Assembly: GCA_930367215.1 (NCBI GenBank)
Contig: OV884059.1
Coordinates: forward strand, 49,384,957-49,448,956
DNA: 64,000 nt
Source of the DNA: Pollenia angustigena
Taxonomy: Eukaryota; Arthropoda; Insecta; Diptera; Polleniidae
Reading direction: 5' to 3'
A program made the translations under genes and the position numbers. Under the pieces are notes generated by a model. That model did no database searches, was not told the origin of the DNA, and worked only from the letters and a program-made list of their open reading frames with translations. Below, piece by piece: positions 45,850 to 57,040 of the stretch (position 1 is its first letter; every line of letters starts with the position of its first letter).

Positions 45850-46492
45850 ATGTTCCAAGTCATATTTATTTTAATAATGTTAACGATTCCCGTCAAAGCT
45901 TTGCCAGTAAACAAATCAGTCTCAATAAAAGAGCTTTCAAAAAATACCGCAATTTATTTAGACAACGTTGGACAGCTAAACTCAGTTAATTCAAAATGGA
46001 ATCTAGTGGTGTACTATGATCTGAATTTATACTATGATGAGGTTGAAAGAATTGGAAAACTTGTAGTGAAGGTAAATAAAGAATGTCAGAAATTAAATGT
46101 TTTCAAAGAGTCATGCGAGATGGTTACGATTGCTATGCAAAAAAGATACAACCGTCTTGTTCAAAACAACAATCTTCTAATGAAAAACCCGAGTAATAAG
46201 AGAGCTCCCTTTGAGTTTATTGGGTCTATTTATACAATTTTATTTGGAATGATGGACGCAGACGACCACAAAATAATGGATGACAACTTAAAAAACATAT
46301 TTGCAAATCAGCAGAACCTCAACAAGTTGATTGAACAGCAAACTTCGCTCATTAATTCAACGGCAAATATGATGAAGAAAACTACCGAAGATGTTAATAT
46401 CAATTTTAAAAAAATGTATGATCAGCTGATGTTATTTCGCGAAAAAGTGACAAATGAAGTAGAGTCACAAAAAACTAACATTATTTTTTACG
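45850..46492 (+). pseudogene. Env-like protein, N-terminal part (roo/F-type)
   Basis: The frame is continuous with the integrase end, and no stop separates them. A Met at 45850 opens a hydrophobic signal-like stretch (FQVIFILIMLTIPVKA). Further on, a basic site (SNKR) precedes a Gly-containing hydrophobic segment (about 46205-46255). This resembles the cleavage and fusion-peptide region of the F-type envelope proteins carried by roo and some gypsy elements. A heptad-like Asn/Leu/Ile region follows. The frame stops because the foldback element is inserted at 46493. It is a decayed relic; the remainder is at 55334-56408. Confidence 0.75.
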
Positions 46493-46614
46493 AAATTTTA
46501 AATATTTTTAATTAGGCTTAAGTTCATGAAATTTAATTTTTATTAAATTATTTTTATGAAGAAAGGAATTTTACAACTTGAAAATTAATTAAAATTGTTA
46601 TTGATAATCTTTCA

Positions 46615-46700
46615 TTCTTGACGTGGCTCGGGCTCGAACCCTGGCCGGCAGGTTACCATGACATGTTTCGATCGCAACCACTCGATCTCCTCAGATGGAT
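46615..46700 (-). promoter_or_regulatory. Pol III-like internal boxes in each monomer
   Basis: On the minus strand each monomer contains GGTTCGAGCCC, a full match to the B-box consensus, about 37 bp downstream of AGATCGAGTGG, an imperfect A box. First monomer shown; it recurs in all 14 and in reverse orientation at about 55125. A cloverleaf could not be drawn convincingly, so tRNA ancestry is a suggestion only. Confidence 0.4.
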
Positions 46701-49700
46701 TTGCCGTCTTACACTCGCAGCCATCGACGACTGCTGACGTCACTAGTCAAACATCAATCCTTAAACCAAATTGTATTTTAACATTTGGTAGATCGAAATT
46801 TGCTTTCCTGAATGATTATCCATTTTAATTGATTTTACATGTTTTTTCCTTTACTTCTGTTTTTTCGTACTTTCGTCAAGAATTTTTCTTGAAGTCCAAG
46901 TACATTTTTTTTTGTTTTTTCACTTTGTCTTTCTCTTTTCTGTTGACCTTTTTCAGCACAACTTGAAGGACAAATGTTCAAATAGAGCTCGTGCCTTAGC
47001 TTTAACAATAATTAGTATTGTGGTTATTTTGTTGAACTATTTATGGTTTTTAATCCAAATTTTAAATATTTTTAATTAGGCTTAAGTTCATGAAATTTAA
47101 TTTTTATTAAATTATTTTTATGAAGAAAGGAATTTTACAACTTGAAAATTAATTAAAATTGTTATTGATAATCTTTCATTCTTGACGTGGCTCGGGCTCG
47201 AACCCTGGCCGGCAGGTTACCATGACATGTTTCGATCGCAACCACTCGATCTCCTCAGATGGATTTGCCGTCTTACACTCGCAGCCATCGACGAATGCTG
47301 ACGTCACTAGTCAAACATCAATCCTTAAACCAAATTGTATTTTAACATTTGGTAGATCGAAATTTGCTTTCCTGAATGATTATCCATTTTAATTGATTTT
47401 ACATGTTTTTTCCTTTACTTCTGTTTTTTCGTACTTTCGTCAAGAATTTTTCTTGAAGTCCAAGTACATTTTTTTTTGTTTTTTCACTTTGTCTTTCTCT
47501 TTTCTGTTGACCTTTTTCAGCACAACTTGAAGGACAAATGTACAAATAGAGCTCGTGCCTTAGCTTTAACAATAATTAGTATTGTGGTTATTTTGTTGAA
47601 CTATTTATGGTTTTTAATCCAAATTTTAAATATTTTTAATTAGGCTTAAGTTCATGAAATTTAATTTTTATTAAATTATTTTTATGAAGAAAGGAATTTT
47701 ACAACTTGAAAATTAATTAAAATTGTTATTGATAATCTTTCATTCTTGACGTGGCTCGGGCTCGAACCCTGGCCGGCAGGTTACCATGACATGTATCGAT
47801 CGCAACCACTCGATCTCCTCAGATGGATTTGCCGTCTTACACTCGCAGCCATCGACGACTGCTGACGTCACTAGTCAAACATCAATCCTTAAACCAAATT
47901 GTATTTTAACATTTGGTAGATCGAAATTTGCTTTCCTGAATGATTATCCATTTTAATTGATTTTACATGTTTTTTCCCTTTACTTCTGTTTTTTCGTACT
48001 TTCGTCAAGAATTTTTCTTGAAGTCCAAGTACATTTTTTTTTTGTTTTTTCACTTTGTCTTTCTCTTTTCTGTTGACCTTTTTCAGCACAACTTGAAGGA
48101 CAAATGTACAAATAGAGCTCGTGCCTTAGCTTTAACAATAATTAGTATTGTGGTTATTTTGTTGAACTATTTATGGTTTTTAATCCAAATTTTAAATATT
48201 TTTAATTAGGCTTAAGTTCATGAAATTTAATTTTTATTAAATTATTTTTATGAAGAAAGGAATTTTACAACTTGAAAATTAATTAAAATTGTTATTGATA
48301 ATCTTTCATTCTTGACGTGGCTCGGGCTCGAACCCTGGCCGGCAGGTTACCATGACATGTTTCGATCGCAACCACTCGATCTCCTCAGATGGATTTGCCG
48401 TCTTACACTCGCAGCCATCGACGACTGCTGACGTCACTAGTCAAACATCAATCCTTAAACCAAATTGTATTTTAACATTTGGTAGATCGAAATTTGCTTT
48501 CCTGAATGATTATCCATTTTAATTGATTTTACATGTTTTTTCCTTTACTTCTGTTTTTTCGTACTTTCGTCAAGAATTTTTCTTGAAGTCCAAGTACATT
48601 TTTTTTTTGTTTTTTCACTTTGTCTTTCTCTTTTCTGTTGACCTTTTTCAGCACAACTTGAAGGACAAATGTACAAATAGAGCTCGTGCCTTAGCTTTAA
48701 CAATAATTAGTATTGTGGTTATTTTGTTGAACTATTTATGGTTTTTAATCCAAATTTTAAATATTTTTAATTAGGCTTAAGTTCATGAAATTTAATTTTT
48801 ATTAAATTATTTTTATGAAGAAAGGAATTTTACAACTTGAAAATTAATTAAAATTGTTATTGATAATCTTTCATTCTTGACGTGGCTCGGGCTCGAACCC
48901 TGGCCGGCAGGTTACCATGACATGTTTCGATCGCAACCACTCGATCTCCTCAGATGGATTTGCCGTCTTACACTCGCAGCCATCGACGACTGCTGACGTC
49001 ACTAGTCAAACATCAATCCTTAAACCAAATTGTATTTTAACATTTGGTAGATCGAAATTTGCTTTCCTGAATGATTATCCATTTTAATTGATTTTACATG
49101 TTTTTTCCTTTACTTCTGTTTTTTCGTACTTTCGTCAAGAATTTTTCTTGAAGTCCAAGTACATTTTTTTTGTTTTTTCACTTTGTCTTTCTCTTTTCTG
49201 TTGACCTTTTTCAGCACAACTTGAAGGACAAATGTACAAATAGAGCTCGTGCCTTAGCTTTAACAATAATTAGTATTGTGGTTATTTTGTTGAACTATTT
49301 ATGGTTTTTAATCCAAATTTTAAATATTTTTAATTAGGCTTAAGTTCATGAAATTTAATTTTTATTAAATTATTTTTATGAAGAAAGGAATTTTACAACA
49401 TGAAAATTAATTAAAATTGTTATTGATAATCTTTCATTCTTGACGTGGCTCGGGCTCGAACCCTGGCCGGCAGGTTACCATGACATGTTTCGATCGCAAC
49501 CACTCGATCTCCTCAGATGGATTTGCCGTCTTACACTCGCAGCCATCGACGACTGCTGACGTCACTAGTCAAACATCAATCCTTAAACCAAATTGTATTT
49601 TAACATTTGGTAGATCGAAATTTGCTGAATGATTATCCATTTTAATTGATTTTACATGTTTTTTCCTTTACTTCTGTTTTTTCGTACTTTCGTCAAGAAT

Positions 49701-52700
49701 TTTTCTTGAAGTCCAAGTACATTTTTTTTTGTTTTTTCACTTTGTCTTTCTCTTTTCTGTTGACCTTTTTCAGCACAACTTGAAGGACAAATGTACAAAT
49801 AGAGCTCGTGCCTTAGCTTTAACAATAATTAGTATTGTGGTTATTTTGTTGAACTATTTATGGTTTTTAATCCAAATTTTAAATATTTTTAATTAGGCTT
49901 AAGTTCATGAAATTTAATTTTTATTAAATTATTTTTATGAAGAAAGGAATTTTACAACTTGAAAATTAATTAAAATTGTTATTGATAATCTTTCATTCTT
50001 GACGTGGCTCGGGCTCGAACCCTGGCCGGCAGGTTACCATGACATGTATCGATCGCAACCACTCGATCTCCTCAGATGGATTTGCCGTCTTACACTCGCA
50101 GCCATCGACGACTGCTGACGTCACTAGTCAAACATCAATCCTTAAACCAAATTGTATTTTAACATTTGGTAGATCGAAATTTGCTTTCCTGAATGATTAT
50201 CCATTTTAATTGATTTTACATGTTTTTTCCCTTTACTTCTGTTTTTTCGTACTTTCGTCAAGAATTTTTCTTGAAGTCCAAGTACATTTTTTTTTTGTTT
50301 TTTCACTTTGTCTTTCTCTTTTCTGTTGACCTTTTTCAGCACAACTTGAAGGACAAATGTACAAATAGAGCTCGTGCCTTAGCTTTAACAATAATTAGTA
50401 TTGTGGTTATTTTGTTGAACTATTTATGGTTTTTAATCCAAATTTTAAATATTTTTAATTAGGCTTAAGTTCATGAAATTTAATTTTTATTAAATTATTT
50501 TTATGAAGAAAGGAATTTTACAACTTGAAAATTAATTAAAATTGTTATTGATAATCTTTCATTCTTGACGTGGCTCGGGCTCGAACCCTGGCCGGCAGGT
50601 TACCATGACATGTTTCGATCGCAACCACTCGATCTCCTCAGATGGATTTGCCGTCTTACACTCGCAGCCATCGACGACTGCTGACGTCACTAGTCAAACA
50701 TCAATCCTTAAACCAAATTGTATTTTAACATTTGGTAGATCGAAATTTGCTTTCCTGAATGATTATCCATTTTAATTGATTTTACATGTTTTTTCCTTTA
50801 CTTCTGTTTTTTCGTACTTTCGTCAAGAATTTTTCTTGAAGTCCAAGTACATTTTTTTTTTGTTTTTTCACTTTGTCTTTCTCTTTTCTGTTGACCTTTT
50901 TCAGCACAACTTGAAGGACAAATGTACAAATAGAGCTCGTGCCTTAGCTTTAACAATAATTAGTATTGTGGTTATTTTGTTGAACTATTTATGGTTTTTA
51001 ATCCAAATTTTAAATATTTTTAATTAGGCTTAAGTTCATGAAATTTAATTTTTATTAAATTATTTTTATGAAGAAAGGAATTTTACAACTTGAAAATTAA
51101 TTAAAATTGTTATTGATAATCTTTCATTCTTGACGTGGCTCGGGCTCGAACCCTGGCCGGCAGGTTACCATGACATGTTTCGATCGCAACCACTCGATCT
51201 CCTCAGATGGATTTGCCGTCTTACACTCGCAGCCATCGACGACTGCTGACGTCACTAGTCAAACATCAATCCTTAAACCAAATTGTATTTTAACATTTGG
51301 TAGATCGAAATTTGCTTTCCTGAATGATTATCCATTTTAATTGATTTTACATGTTTTTTCCTTTACTTCTGTTTTTTCGTACTTTCGTCAAGAATTTTTC
51401 TTGAAGTCCAAGTACATTTTTTTTGTTTTTTCACTTTGTCTTTCTCTTTTCTGTTGACCTTTTTCAGCACAACTTGAAGGACAAATGTACAAATAGAGCT
51501 CGTGCCTTAGCTTTAACAATAATTAGTATTGTGGTTATTTTGTTGAACTATTTATGGTTTTTAATCCAAATTTTAAATATTTTTAATTAGGCTTAAGTTC
51601 ATGAAATTTAATTTTTATTAAATTATTTTTATGAAGAAAGGAATTTTACAACATGAAAATTAATTAAAATTGTTATTGATAATCTTTCATTCTTGACGTG
51701 GCTCGGGCTCGAACCCTGGCCGGCAGGTTACCATGACATGTTTCGATCGCAACCACTCGATCTCCTCAGATGGATTTGCCGTCTTACACTCGCAGCCATC
51801 GACGACTGCTGACGTCACTAGTCAAACATCAATCCTTAAACCAAATTGTATTTTAACATTTGGTAGATCGAAATTTGCTTTCCTGAATGATTATCCATTT
51901 TAATTGATTTTACATGTTTTTTCCTTTACTTCTGTTTTTTCGTACTTTCGTCAAGAATTTTTCTTGAAGTCCAAGTACATTTTTTTTTTGTTTTTTCACT
52001 TTGTCTTTCTCTTTTCTGTTGACCTTTTTCAGCACAACTTGAAGGACAAATGTACAAATAGAGCTCGTGCCTTAGCTTTAACAATAATTAGTATTGTGGT
52101 TATTTTGTTGAACTATTTATGGTTTTTAATCCAAATTTTAAATATTTTTAATTAGGCTTAAGTTCATGAAATTTAATTTTTATTAAATTATTTTGATGAA
52201 GAAAGGAATTTTACAACTTGAAAATGAATTAAAATTGTTATTGATAATCTTTCATTCTTGACGTGGCTCGGGCTCGAACCCTGGCCGGCAGGTTACCATG
52301 ACATGTTTCGATCGCAACCACTCGATCTCCTCAGATGGATTTGCCGTCTTACACTCGCAGCCATCGACGACTGCTGACGTCACTAGTCAAACATCAATCC
52401 TTAAACCAAATTGTATTTTAACATTTGGTAGATCGAAATTTGCTTTCCTGAATGATTATCCATTTTAATTGATTTTACATGTTTTTTCCTTTACTTCTGT
52501 TTTTTCGTTCTTTCGTCAAGAATTTTTCTTGAAGTCCAAGTACATTTTTTTTTGTTTTTTCACTTTGTCTTTCTCTTTTCTGTTGACCTTTTTCAGCACA
52601 ACTTGAAGGACAAATGTACAAATAGAGCTCGTGCCTTAGCTTTAACAATAATTAGTATTGTGGTTATTTTGTTGAACTATTTATGGTTTTTAATCCAAAT

Positions 52701-54045
52701 TTTAAATATTTTTAATTAGGCTTAAGTTCATGAAATTTAATTTTTATTAAATTATTTTTATGAAGAAAGGAATTTTACAACTTGAAAATTAATTAAAATT
52801 GTTATTGATAATCTTTCATTCTTGACGTGGCTCGGGCTCGAACCCTGGCCGGCAGGTTACCATGACATGTTTCGATCGCAACCACTCGATCTCCTCAGAT
52901 GGATTTGCCGTCTTACACTCGCAGCCATCGACGACTGCTGACGTCACTGGTCAAACATCAATCCTTAAACCAAATTGTATTTTAACATTTGGTAGATCGA
53001 AATTTGCTTTCCTGAATGATTATCAATTTTAATTGATTTTACATGTTTTTTCCTTTACTTCTGTTTTTTCGTACTTTCGTCAAGAATTTTTCTTGAAGTC
53101 CAAGTACATTTTTTTTTGTTTTTTCACTTTGTCTTTCTCTTTTCTGTTGACCTTTTTCAGCACAACTTGAAGGACAAATGTACAAATAGAGCTCGTGCCT
53201 TAGCTTTAACAATAATTAGTATTGTGGTTATTTTGTTGAACTATTTATGGTTTTTAATCCAAATTTTAAATATTTTTAATTAGGCTTAAGTTCATGAAAT
53301 TTAATTTTTATTAAATTATTTTTATGAAGAAAGGAATTTTACAACTTGAAAATTAATTAAAATTGTTATTGATAATCTTTCATTCTTGACGTGGCTCGGG
53401 CTCGAACCCTGGCCGGCAGGTTACCATGACATGTTTCGATCGCAACCACTCGATCTCCTCAGATGGATTTTCCGTCTTACACTCGCAGCCATCGACGACT
53501 GCTGACGTCACTAGTCAAACATCAATCCTTAAACCAAATTGTATTTTAACATTTGGTAGATCGAAATTTGCTTTCCTGAATGATTATCCATTTTAATTGA
53601 TTTTACATGTTTTTTCCTTTACTTCTGTTTTTTCGTACTTTCGTCAAGAATTTTTCTTGAAGTCCAAGTACATTTTTTTTTTTGTTTTTTCACTTTGTCT
53701 TTCTCTTTTCTGTTGACCTTTTTCAGCACAACTTGAAGGACAAATGTACAAATAGAGCTCGTGCCTTAGCTTTAACAATAATTAGTATTGTGGTTATTTT
53801 GTTGAACTATTTATGGTTTTTAATCCAAATTTTAAATATTTTTAATTAGGCTTAAGTTCATGAAATTTAATTTTTATTAAATTATTTTTATGAAGAAAGG
53901 AATTTTACAACTTGAAAATTAATTAAAATTGTTATTGATAATCTTTCATTCTTGACGTGGCTCGGGCTCGAACCCTGGCCGGCAGGTTACCATGACATGT
54001 TTCGATCGCAACCACTCGATCTCCTCAGATGGATTTGCCGTCTTA

Positions 54046-54703
54046 CACTCAATTCACATGAGGGCTTTTACGACGTCGTTTTATCTTGATTCCCTTTTAA
54101 AGCAACTTCCAAAATCTCTTTGCGTTCATACGATGATTTTTGGTTGCATGTCTTTTTTTTATTTACAGTATGGCCTTGATTACCCGTCATTCGATTAACC
54201 GGCAGCTTCAATAAAATGGAAAACAAAAATTTTTTTGCACTGATTTAAATTGCCTCTATTATCCGAAATTATAAACAAATTATCTTTTTTTCGTTAAATT
54301 TTGAACAATCAAAATAAATTTAAATAAACGAAGAAAGAGAATATCTTAACGGTGTGGAAGCATGTTCTGCCAAATTTACTTTTTTCCTCATGTTAACATA
54401 ATAAAACGTTATATATTTACATAAAATAAGAAACACACCAAAAAAAATAAATAATCAAGAATTCTGCCGATCCCGTCTATTATCGATAATCGAGGTCTCA
54501 CTGTATTTTCAACCACACACTTCAAAGTAAGAAAAAGAATAAAACGTAAACAGAAAAAGTTAAAAGAGAAATGTAAAAAACGACATGCAAAATACAAAGC
54601 GAGACATTTTGTTAACCCCTCTTTCTTTTCTACACCGCTCACCAACAAACCAAAAGAGACGTCGACAAAGCGACGTCGTAAAAGCCCTCATCTAAACTGA
54701 GTG
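54046..54703. mobile_element. MITE in the last monomer, TTA duplication
   Basis: The ends are CACTCAATTCACATGAGGGC and CACTCAGTTTAGATGAGGGC, both followed by TTTTACGACGTCG. TTA flanks both sides (54043-54045, 54704-54706). The other 13 monomers give the empty site gtcttacactcgcag. The 3-bp TTA target fits PIF/Harbinger. The interior is further split by 54166-54503. Confidence 0.88.
54166..54503. mobile_element. pogo-type MITE, 338 bp
   Basis: The ends are CAGTATGGCCTTGATTACCC and CAGTGAGACCTCGATTATCG. TA flanks both sides (54164-54165, 54504-54505). It is related in its ends to 14966-15598. Confidence 0.8.
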
Positions 54704-54897
54704 TTACACTCGCAGCCATCGACGACTGCTGACGTCACTAGTCAAACATCAATCCTTAAACCAAATTGTATTTTAACATTTGGTAGATCGAAATTTGCTT
54801 TCCTGAATGATTATCCATTTTAATTGATTTTACATGTTTTTTCCTTTACTTCTGTTTTTTCGTACTTTCGTCAAGAATTTTTCTTGAAGTCCAAGTA

Positions 54898-55320
54898 CGA
54901 AAAAACAGAAGTAAAGGAAAAAAACATGTAAAATCAATTAAAATGGATAATCATTCAGGAAAGCAAATTTCGATCTACCAAATGTTAAAATACAATTTGG
55001 TTTAAGGATTGATGTTTGACTAGTGACGTCAGCAGTCGTCGATGGCTGCGAGTGTAAGACGGCAAATCCATCTGAGGAGATCGAGTGGTTGCGATCGAAA
55101 CATGTCATGGTAACCTGCCGGCCAGGGTTCGAGCCCGAGCCACGTCAAGAATGAAAGATTATCAATAACAATTTTAATTAATTTTCAAGTTGTAAAATTC
55201 CTTTCTTCATAAAAATAATTTAATAAAAATTAAATTTCATGAACTTAAGCCTAATTAAAAATATTTAAAATTTGGATTAAAAACCATAAATAGTTCAACA
55301 AAATAACCACAATACTAATT
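54898..55320 (-). repeat. Inverted partial monomer, right arm of the foldback
   Basis: Immediately after 'gtccaagtac' the sequence turns into its own complement (gaaaaaacagaagtaaagg) and follows one monomer backwards to 'ccacaatactaatt'. The turn has no spacer, as after a hairpin-based inversion. It extends about 55 bp further into the monomer than the left end of the array does. Confidence 0.9.
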
Positions 55321-55333
55321 ATTATTTTTTACG

Positions 55334-56408
55334 GTCATAATAACTCAATTAAATTTAATGATTGATGAATGCAACAATATACAATCAGCTGTAATAAATC
55401 TGCTAATCGATGTCAACCATGGCCATATTAATATTAATTTGTTGACACCGTCACAACTAAAAAAGGAGTTAATGGAAATTGAAAAACTACTTCCAAAAAA
55501 GTTGGCTCTTCCAGGTCAGGTCAGTAGGACGGAGTTAACAGAAGTCTACCATGATATGAAGGCCAGAGGAACTATTGTGGACGAAAGACTGGCAGTTCAA
55601 GTAGAAATTCCTCTGATGGAAGAACACAGCTCTGAGGTGTATAAAATTATTAAGCTGCCAGTTGAGATATTAGCAAACATAGTGATGCCAAAGATAAAAG
55701 AGGATTTTATCGTATATAACTTCGCGTCTAATATGTTTTATTTGATGTCACAAGCCCAATTAAATAAATGCAGGAAAAATCTTCAAGGGAATTTAATTGC
55801 ATAGGCAATATACCATGGAGGCCAGCTATTGAAAGATCTTGTGAAGTTTCAGCATTAAAGCAATCTCGCCATGCCGAATGCTCTTTTGAGGCAGTTATAA
55901 GAAAAGGCGTTTGGGAGCAACTAACCACAGATAATCAATGGATTTTTTCTCTATTTGATAACCATATTCTTACGGTGGATTGTGGAGAGGGTGAGCGTAA
56001 TTGGATTACACTGCCATTAAAAGGAATTTTAATGTTAACACATGGATGTACAGCAACTTATGAAGGAATCGTCTCATCTGCTTCTAAACATTTCACAACA
56101 GTAAAAATGACCTCCATTAAAACTTCATCATGGGAGTTGGATTATGAAATGGTAAAGAATAAATCGTTTAAACTTTTCGACAAGGTTATAGTAAACAACC
56201 CCATGCAAATAGAGCAGCTACAGAAGGATGTCGAATTAATGAAAACAAAACATACCAAGCTTAAGGAGCTGAATTTCCATAATACATCTGGGCCCGCTTC
56301 ATTTATTTTAATATTAATAGTCTTGATAATTACTTTTATAATTTATATTAGATTAAGATGTAATAAAGCTACGACAGTCAAGTTGGATAGATCTCCGCCG
56401 GTGTCCCG
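55334..56408 (+). pseudogene. Env-like protein, C-terminal part
   Basis: Frame 1 (to 55803) continues with an Asn/Ile/Leu-rich helical part and ends in a stop. A frameshift near 55770 moves to a second frame, 55768-56430. That part has several Cys residues (CIGNIP, CEVSAL, CSFEAVI, DCGEGERNW, HGCTATYEG), a helical segment (QIEQLQKDVELMKTKH) and a final transmembrane stretch (FILILIVLIITFIIYI, about 56300) with a short basic tail. This is the expected layout of the C-terminal half of an F-type envelope protein. It ends just before the 3' LTR. It differs in frame from the N-terminal part, so the gene is broken at least twice apart from the foldback insertion. Confidence 0.72.
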
Positions 56409-56414
56409 GCAGAA

Positions 56415-56766
56415 TGTTCAAACTAGTTGAACATATGTAAATATACCTGCTTGATGTACGCTGTTCATATTCAAGGACATTCCTTGAAAAATATAAATAA
56501 AAACACACAAATAGAAATACCAACATCTGCCGTACTGATATTGGTATTTCCAATCGTTGTAGGAGGTAATTTTGGGTTATTTTTAAATGTGTACTGATAA
56601 GCCATTTGTGGTCTTCCGCACAATGTCTGTAAAACAACCCTCATTATTTCTACACATTAGTTTAAGATTTGGAAAATTAGTTCTTAAGGTAATATTTTAA
56701 ATAAAATTATGAGTGTCATACAAACATTCATCGACAAATGTTTAATTTATTACAACATATTGTTTA
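56415..56766 (+). repeat. BEL/Pao 3' LTR
   Basis: It starts TGTTCAAACTAGTTGAAC and ends atattgttta. It lacks a short 'cgcatgtgcg'-type stretch found in the 5' LTR at about 17531. It is followed directly by GCCTC. Confidence 0.88.
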
Positions 56767-56771
56767 GCCTC

Positions 56772-57040
56772 ATATAAAGCCCGCTCTGGTAAAATAATTA
56801 AATACGCCTAAAACTGTAACAGATATATATATTGCGGTAAATTTTCTACCAACTTAGCTTCATATGGCCAAAAAAAAATTTTATGTTTTTTTACCTGAAA
56901 TAACTCTGCAGAATTTTGAGATGATTTGTTCATATCTTACCATGGCTCCAATATAAATTCCCCTCCTGAAAATCATTAAAGTTCGGCTTAAACTATAACG
57001 AATCATGATATTTTACTCAAGCTAGTTAAAATTTAAGAAA
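56772..57040. repeat. Repeat family 'R', copy 2, right part
   Basis: 'ttaccatggctccaatataa' and 'cccctcctgaaaatc' match 4018-4060. It continues the left part at 16850-17338 across the BEL insertion and is then interrupted by H2. Confidence 0.65.

Larger units (their letters stand above)
46493..54897 (+). repeat. Tandem array, 14 monomers of about 564 bp
   Basis: The landmark 'gacgtggctcgggctcgaac' starts at 46620, 47184, 47748, 48314, 48879, 49442, 50001, 50567, 51132, 51695, 52260, 52824, 53388 and 53954. Spacings are 559-566 bp, differing mainly in T-run lengths and one 5-bp deletion (about 49625). Monomers differ at only a few positions each. Runs of three monomers recur with the same T-run lengths (for example near 47967, 48540, 49100 and again 50220, 50790, 51350), suggesting block amplification of 4 monomers. 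The 14th is split by an insertion at 54046. Confidence 0.92.
46493..55320. mobile_element. Foldback-like element made of tandem 564-bp monomers
   Basis: The same 13 bases (ATTATTTTTTACG) flank the insert at 46480-46492 and 55321-55333. The insert contains 14 direct monomers and then, from 54898, an inverted partial monomer, so its two ends are complementary to each other ('aggcttaagttcatgaaat' near 46515 and its complement near 55240). Long inverted ends built from tandem units and a duplication of 9 bp or more recall Drosophila FB elements (inference). No transposase is encoded. It splits the env-like gene. Confidence 0.75.
17339..56766 (+). mobile_element. BEL/Pao retrotransposon (roo-like, env-bearing), 39.4 kb with insertions
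   Basis: Two LTRs in the same orientation are flanked by the same 5-bp sequence GCCTC (17334-17338 and 56767-56771). Between them, in order, are a primer-binding-site-like sequence, leader repeats, gag, protease, RT, RNase H, integrase and an env-like gene. All carry stops or frameshifts. Five-bp duplications and this domain order are standard for BEL/Pao. The LTRs differ at roughly a dozen positions plus one 9-bp indel by eye, so the element is not young. Four large insertions account for most of its length. It is not expected to be active. Confidence 0.88.

Noticed and set aside
46620..46700. A functional tRNA gene in each monomer
   Set aside because: Only the B box is convincing. Acceptor and anticodon stems could not be paired, so it is reported as Pol III-like boxes only.
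47967..52155. Repeated 80-83-codon open frames in the array, identical between monomers
   Set aside because: The frame is a by-product of monomer identity. It begins in T-rich sequence, has a hydrophobic low-complexity composition, and is lost in monomers where the T-run length changes. That argues against selection for protein.
46493..54897. CRISPR-like array
   Set aside because: The units are 564 bp, directly adjoining and without variable spacers, in a eukaryotic transposon context.
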